This document shows, in pieces, positions 6,494 to 8,884 of a stretch of DNA of 8,884 bases. Every line of letters begins with the position of its first letter. Within the stretch, counting starts at the first letter, position 1. The translations under genes were made by a program, and so were the position numbers. The DNA is taken from NCBI GenBank assembly GCA_003219945.1, contig QHQV01000307.1:5840-14723 (forward strand). Direction: 5' to 3'. Below the pieces are notes generated by a model, which was not told the origin of the DNA, made no database searches, and worked only from the letters and a program-made list of their open reading frames with translations. The DNA comes from Verrucomicrobiota bacterium. Lineage in GTDB: Bacteria > Verrucomicrobiota > Verrucomicrobiia > Chthoniobacterales > UBA10450.

Positions 6494-6943
6494 ATGCAGA
6501 CTCAAACTCCGTGTACCGATTACATCGAAACAAAAGGCCTTATCTATTTTGCTCGAATGCTGGACAAGATCCGGCTAAAGGCCGCCGGGAAATTGCCCCC
6601 GGATTATTTTGTCGGGGTGGACGACGACCCAACGATGTTCGACGCGCGTTGCACGAGATTTCTCGCAGTCGATTACAACGAACTTGTCGATCGAACGTTG
6701 AAAGGCGGATCGGACGAGGAGATTCTTGAATGGTGTTTCGAGTCCGGGCGGAAACCGAGTGAGGAGGAAATTAAGATTTGGAATGCGTTTCTGCTAAAAC
6801 GCGGTTGGCGGGATGAAGCAAGCGCTGACTTGAAGGCGGCAAAAAAACGGGAAGGATTGGAGGATCGCGACGACATCCAGACCTGGGTGGACCTGCACGA
6901 CGTTGAAGAAGGGAGAACGCCACGACCGCTTACTTGTGGTTGA
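6494..6943 (+). CDS. DUF5069 family protein
   Basis: This 149-residue, acidic, soluble protein has no signal peptide. It matches DUF5069 as I remember the family: YIETKGLIYFARMLDKIRLK (10-29), LPPDYFVGVDD (34-44), FDARCTRFLAVDYNELVDRT (49-68), GGSDEEILEWCF (71-82), and IKIWNAFLLKRGWRDEAS (93-110). The role is unknown. The gene is divergent from the MocR regulator, which makes it a candidate target, but this is guilt by position only. The start at 6494 fits the family N-terminus and has no clear Shine-Dalgarno sequence. The stop lies 13 nt from the stop of the convergent NIPSNAP-like remnant. Confidence 0.88.
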   Translation: MQTQTPCTDYIETKGLIYFARMLDKIRLKAAGKLPPDYFVGVDDDPTMFDARCTRFLAVDYNELVDRTLKGGSDEEILEWCFESGRKPSEEEIKIWNAFLLKRGWRDEASADLKAAKKREGLEDRDDIQTWVDLHDVEEGRTPRPLTCG

Positions 6944-6956
6944 TTCCGGCTCCGGC

Positions 6957-7244
6957 CTACCGCCAATCGCCGAGGCCTTCTTTAGCATCCACCACGACCA
7001 CGTCGTATTGCTCTAGGATCGGCATTAGCTTGTGTTCGAGTTCCTCTTTCCAAAGTTCTCCTTCATAGAATTCGTCCCTCATTTTTTCCCGGCTTTTGAG
7101 ATCGGGAAAAGCCCGCATGCAAGAAAAGGTGTCCTCAATCGAGAGAAAGGGACCAAGGATTTTCATGCCGATTTTCTGGTGCTCGGGGATGGCTTTGGAT
7201 TCAAGGACTTCGAGAAATTCGGTGATTTTGAAATCTATCTTATC
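6957..7244 (-). pseudogene. 5'-truncated NIPSNAP-like protein
   Basis: The minus-strand frame resembles a NIPSNAP-type ferredoxin-like (dimeric alpha-beta barrel) domain of about 100 residues: ITEFLEVLESKAIPEHQKIG, then MKILGPFLSIEDTFSCMRAF, PDLKSRE and FYEGELWKEELEHKLMPILE. The first beta strand, usually with a start Met and an RTY-like motif, is missing. An in-frame TAG at 7245-7247 sits directly before the homologous region. The only internal ATG is at 7166, which would drop about 25 conserved-looking residues. The break falls at a direct repeat (7244-7261). It could still be expressed from 7166 as a 69-residue protein, but I think it is a remnant. Confidence 0.55.
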
Positions 7245-7313
7245 CTAAGTTGCCTAAGTTCGAGACGTATCCGTTACAAACTATCTACTTAGCTTTAATC
7301 TCGTAGACTTAGG
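7244..7313. repeat. Direct and inverted CCTAAGT repeats between remnant genes
   Basis: Two adjacent 9-mers, CCTAAGTTG (7244-7252) and CCTAAGTTC (7253-7261), are followed by an inverted relative. CCTAAGTTCGAGA (7253-7265) and TCTCGTAGACTTAGG (7299-7313) can pair except for a small bulge. The right copy ends 3 nt before the ATG at 7317. The direct repeat marks the place where the NIPSNAP-like gene loses its 5' end. Confidence 0.5.
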
Positions 7314-7316
7314 AAA

Positions 7317-7855
7317 ATGCGCTGGCTCGCTATCCTGCACCTGATCTTGCTGTCTGCGACGGGAGGTGAATCGCCTGCTCCCGCGATCGATCTCACGACT
7401 TCGACTTCCTTATTGGTACCTGGAAGGCTCACGTGCGCCGTCTGCCTGATCGTCTTGTTGGTTCCAACACGTGGATCGAGTATAACGGCATCTCGAATCA
7501 TAAAAAGCTTCTCGATAGCAATGCGAACTTCGAGGAGTTTGAGGTCAATAATCCGGAGAAACACCTCCACATCAAAGGCCAGACACTGAGGCTATACAAT
7601 CCCGACTCGCATCAATGGAGTTATCTATCTTCTCGACTTGGACAAGGGTGTTCTCAGCGTCTCTCCAGTCGTCGGTGAATTCAATGGCAAGCGCGGTGAA
7701 TTCTACGATCAGGGAACAGTACAAAGGGCGCGCGGTCCTGATGCGCTATGTCTGGCTAAATATCTCACCAAAATCGGCGCGGATGGAGCAATCCTTCTCG
7801 CCTGACGGCGGGAAAAACATGGGAAACAAACTGGATCTGCGAACTCAGCCAATAG
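7317..7855 (+). pseudogene. DUF1579-like secreted protein with four frameshifts
   Basis: Four frames join into one protein of about 175 residues. It has a signal peptide (MRWLAILHLILLSATGGES from 7317), then DFDFLIGTWKAHVRRLPDRL, GSNTWIEYNGIS and LRLYNPDSHQWS. After that come IYLLDLDKGVLSVSPVVGEF, YKGRAVLMRYVWLNISP and MEQSFSPDGGK, ending WETNWICELSQ at a TAG (7853-7855). The FDFLIGTW start and the W-x-TNW end are typical of DUF1579-like domains. The frameshifts lie near 7380-7397 (one base lost), at 7621-7622 (extra T), 7712-7714 (extra G) and 7813-7817 (extra A). Three of them lengthen a base run by one. It is a decayed gene or a victim of sequencing errors. An intact exported gene starts 8 nt later on the same strand. 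Confidence 0.78.
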
Positions 7856-7863
7856 GCCACACT

Positions 7864-8298
7864 ATGAAGACCGCGACCCTTGTTGGTTTAGTGGCTGTTT
7901 TGGCCTGCCGATTCTCGCTTGCCCAAACACCGGCTCAACAAGAAGTGCTCCAGTTCGAACGCGATGCCTGCAAAGCATTTCTTGATGCAGACGTCGCCGC
8001 GCTGGAGCGCATGCTCACGCCTGAATTTACGCTGACGCTCTCGAACGGTGAAGTGAGCACGCGTGCAGATGAGATCAACGAGCTACGCAGCGCGAAAGTC
8101 CATTACAGCGTATTTGAAAACTACGACATGTTAGCGCGGCTTTACGGTGACACGGCAGTTGTTCTCGGAAAAACGCGCGTGAAAGGAACGTCCGAAGGCA
8201 AGTCCTTCGATCGAGTGGTGCAGTTCACGGACACGCTAATCAAGCGCGATGGCCGTTGGCAGCTTGCTGCCGGACATGTTTCGCGGATTGAGAAATAG
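7864..8298 (+). CDS. Exported NTF2-like (DUF4440/SnoaL-type) protein
   Basis: This 144-residue protein has an N-terminal signal (MKTATLVGLVAVLACRFSLA). Cleavage is likely after A20; a weak lipobox ending at C15 is the alternative. The mature part is an NTF2-like cone fold: a helix FERDACKAFLDADVAALERML (30-51), then FTLTLSNGEV (55-64), TAVVLGKTRVKGT (97-109) and the closing strands FTDTLIKRDGRWQLAAGHVS (121-140). Such proteins may bind small ligands or act as isomerase-like enzymes. No catalytic residue can be assigned. The start at 7864 puts the signal peptide at the N-terminus. The frame stays open upstream only because an extra A at 7813-7817 runs the preceding DUF1579-like remnant into it. 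It is probably co-transcribed with that remnant. Confidence 0.85.
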   Translation: MKTATLVGLVAVLACRFSLAQTPAQQEVLQFERDACKAFLDADVAALERMLTPEFTLTLSNGEVSTRADEINELRSAKVHYSVFENYDMLARLYGDTAVVLGKTRVKGTSEGKSFDRVVQFTDTLIKRDGRWQLAAGHVSRIEK

Positions 8299-8378
8299 CG
8301 TGTAAGCGCGACCGGAGTCGGAGCTTCTCTGTTTTCCTGAGTTCCTGCTTTGCTGATTCGATTTTCTGTACAAACAAA

Positions 8379-8416
8379 ATGCCGGATGTCGATTCTTACG
8401 ATTCGTCATCCGGCAT
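8379..8416 (-). terminator. Hairpin terminator downstream of 16S rRNA
   Basis: The imperfect 16-bp arms are 8379-8394 (ATGCCGGATGTCGATT) and 8401-8416 (ATTCGTCATCCGGCAT), with two mismatches and a 6-nt loop. On the minus strand a short T-rich tract (TTTTGTTTG) follows. It is a relative of the terminator at 3324-3360. It lies about 210 nt after the 16S 3' end on that strand and would end an rRNA transcript before any 23S gene. It also faces the stop of the convergent NTF2-like gene. Confidence 0.65.
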
Positions 8417-8572
8417 TGCAGTCGATGTGCAGCAAAGACTGAATTGTGCGTTACCGTGATCTCCTTTGAAGCTCTGGTTTCTTTCGATCCCAAAGTCTTC
8501 ACGGCATATCCATGAATGATCAATTGATTCACTCATGGGTTTAGCCGTCGACCTAAACGCCTTCGGCGCAAA

Positions 8573-8607
8573 TTCGAAATTCGAAATTCGAACTTCGAGT
8601 TTCTGCG
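8573..8607 (+). repeat. Heptamer-periodic array, 5 units, next to 16S rRNA
   Basis: The units are TTCGAAA, TTCGAAA, TTCGAAC, TTCGAGT, TTCTGCG. All start with TTC. It lies 21 nt from the 16S 3' end, inside the precursor trailer if the 16S transcript runs on. It is the clearest of the three heptamer arrays in the window. Confidence 0.75.
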
Positions 8608-8618
8608 CGAAGCGCATT

Positions 8619-8884
<266 letters not shown>

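Noticed and set aside
7615..8298. A 227-residue open frame that would make the NTF2-like protein 83 residues longer
   Set aside because: The first 66 or so residues are the out-of-place tail of the DUF1579-like remnant, and the rest of the extension is its overrun. The real protein starts with its signal peptide at 7864.
3324..8416. The two related hairpins as CRISPR repeats
   Set aside because: They are 5 kb apart, single, and each is followed by a T-rich tract; there are no regularly spaced copies or spacers.

Overview
The window looks like a soil Verrucomicrobia chromosome segment, probably of the Chthoniobacterales/Spartobacteria type. This reading rests on the 3' end of the 16S rRNA gene at the right edge, on the company of DUF5069, HAF-repeat, DUF1579-like and NTF2-like secreted proteins, and on the short-period intergenic repeats. 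The phylum call is from memory of related sequences and was not computed.

Layout, left to right. (1) Positions 1-1141, plus strand: the C-terminal part of a succinate dehydrogenase iron-sulfur subunit (sdhB, cut by the window edge), then a small TPR-like protein probably in the same operon. (2) Positions 1144-1206: a nested palindrome between convergent genes. (3) Positions 1207-2163, minus strand: an intact radical SAM protein of the ArsS (arsenosugar biosynthesis) family. (4) Positions 2197-3192, minus strand: a small MITE/REP-like element, an orphan coding tail, and a frameshifted, truncated N-terminal piece of an M13 (neprilysin-like) metallopeptidase. (5) Positions 3324-4622, minus strand: a secreted HAF-repeat protein with a clear Shine-Dalgarno sequence and a strong intrinsic terminator. 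(6) Positions 4814-6283, minus strand: a MocR/PdxR-type regulator, divergent from (7) a DUF5069 protein at 6494-6943 on the plus strand. (8) Positions 6957-7855: two decayed genes, a 5'-truncated NIPSNAP-like gene (minus) and a DUF1579-like secreted protein with four frameshifts (plus). (9) Positions 7864-8298, plus strand: an intact exported NTF2/DUF4440-like protein. (10) Positions 8299-8628: noncoding, with a heptamer array and a hairpin terminator related to the one in (5). (11) Positions 8629-8884, minus strand: the 3' end of 16S rRNA.

The genes do not form one pathway. The segment mixes a respiratory operon, an arsenic-related enzyme, a regulator and exported proteins, with three decaying genes. 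The two most interesting points are these. The 16S gene seems to end without a linked tRNA or 23S gene: a terminator-like hairpin and a convergent protein gene follow it instead. In addition, a family of 7-bp-periodic arrays with a fixed TT phase occurs at three separate places, and in one of them it forms the end of the sdhB coding sequence.
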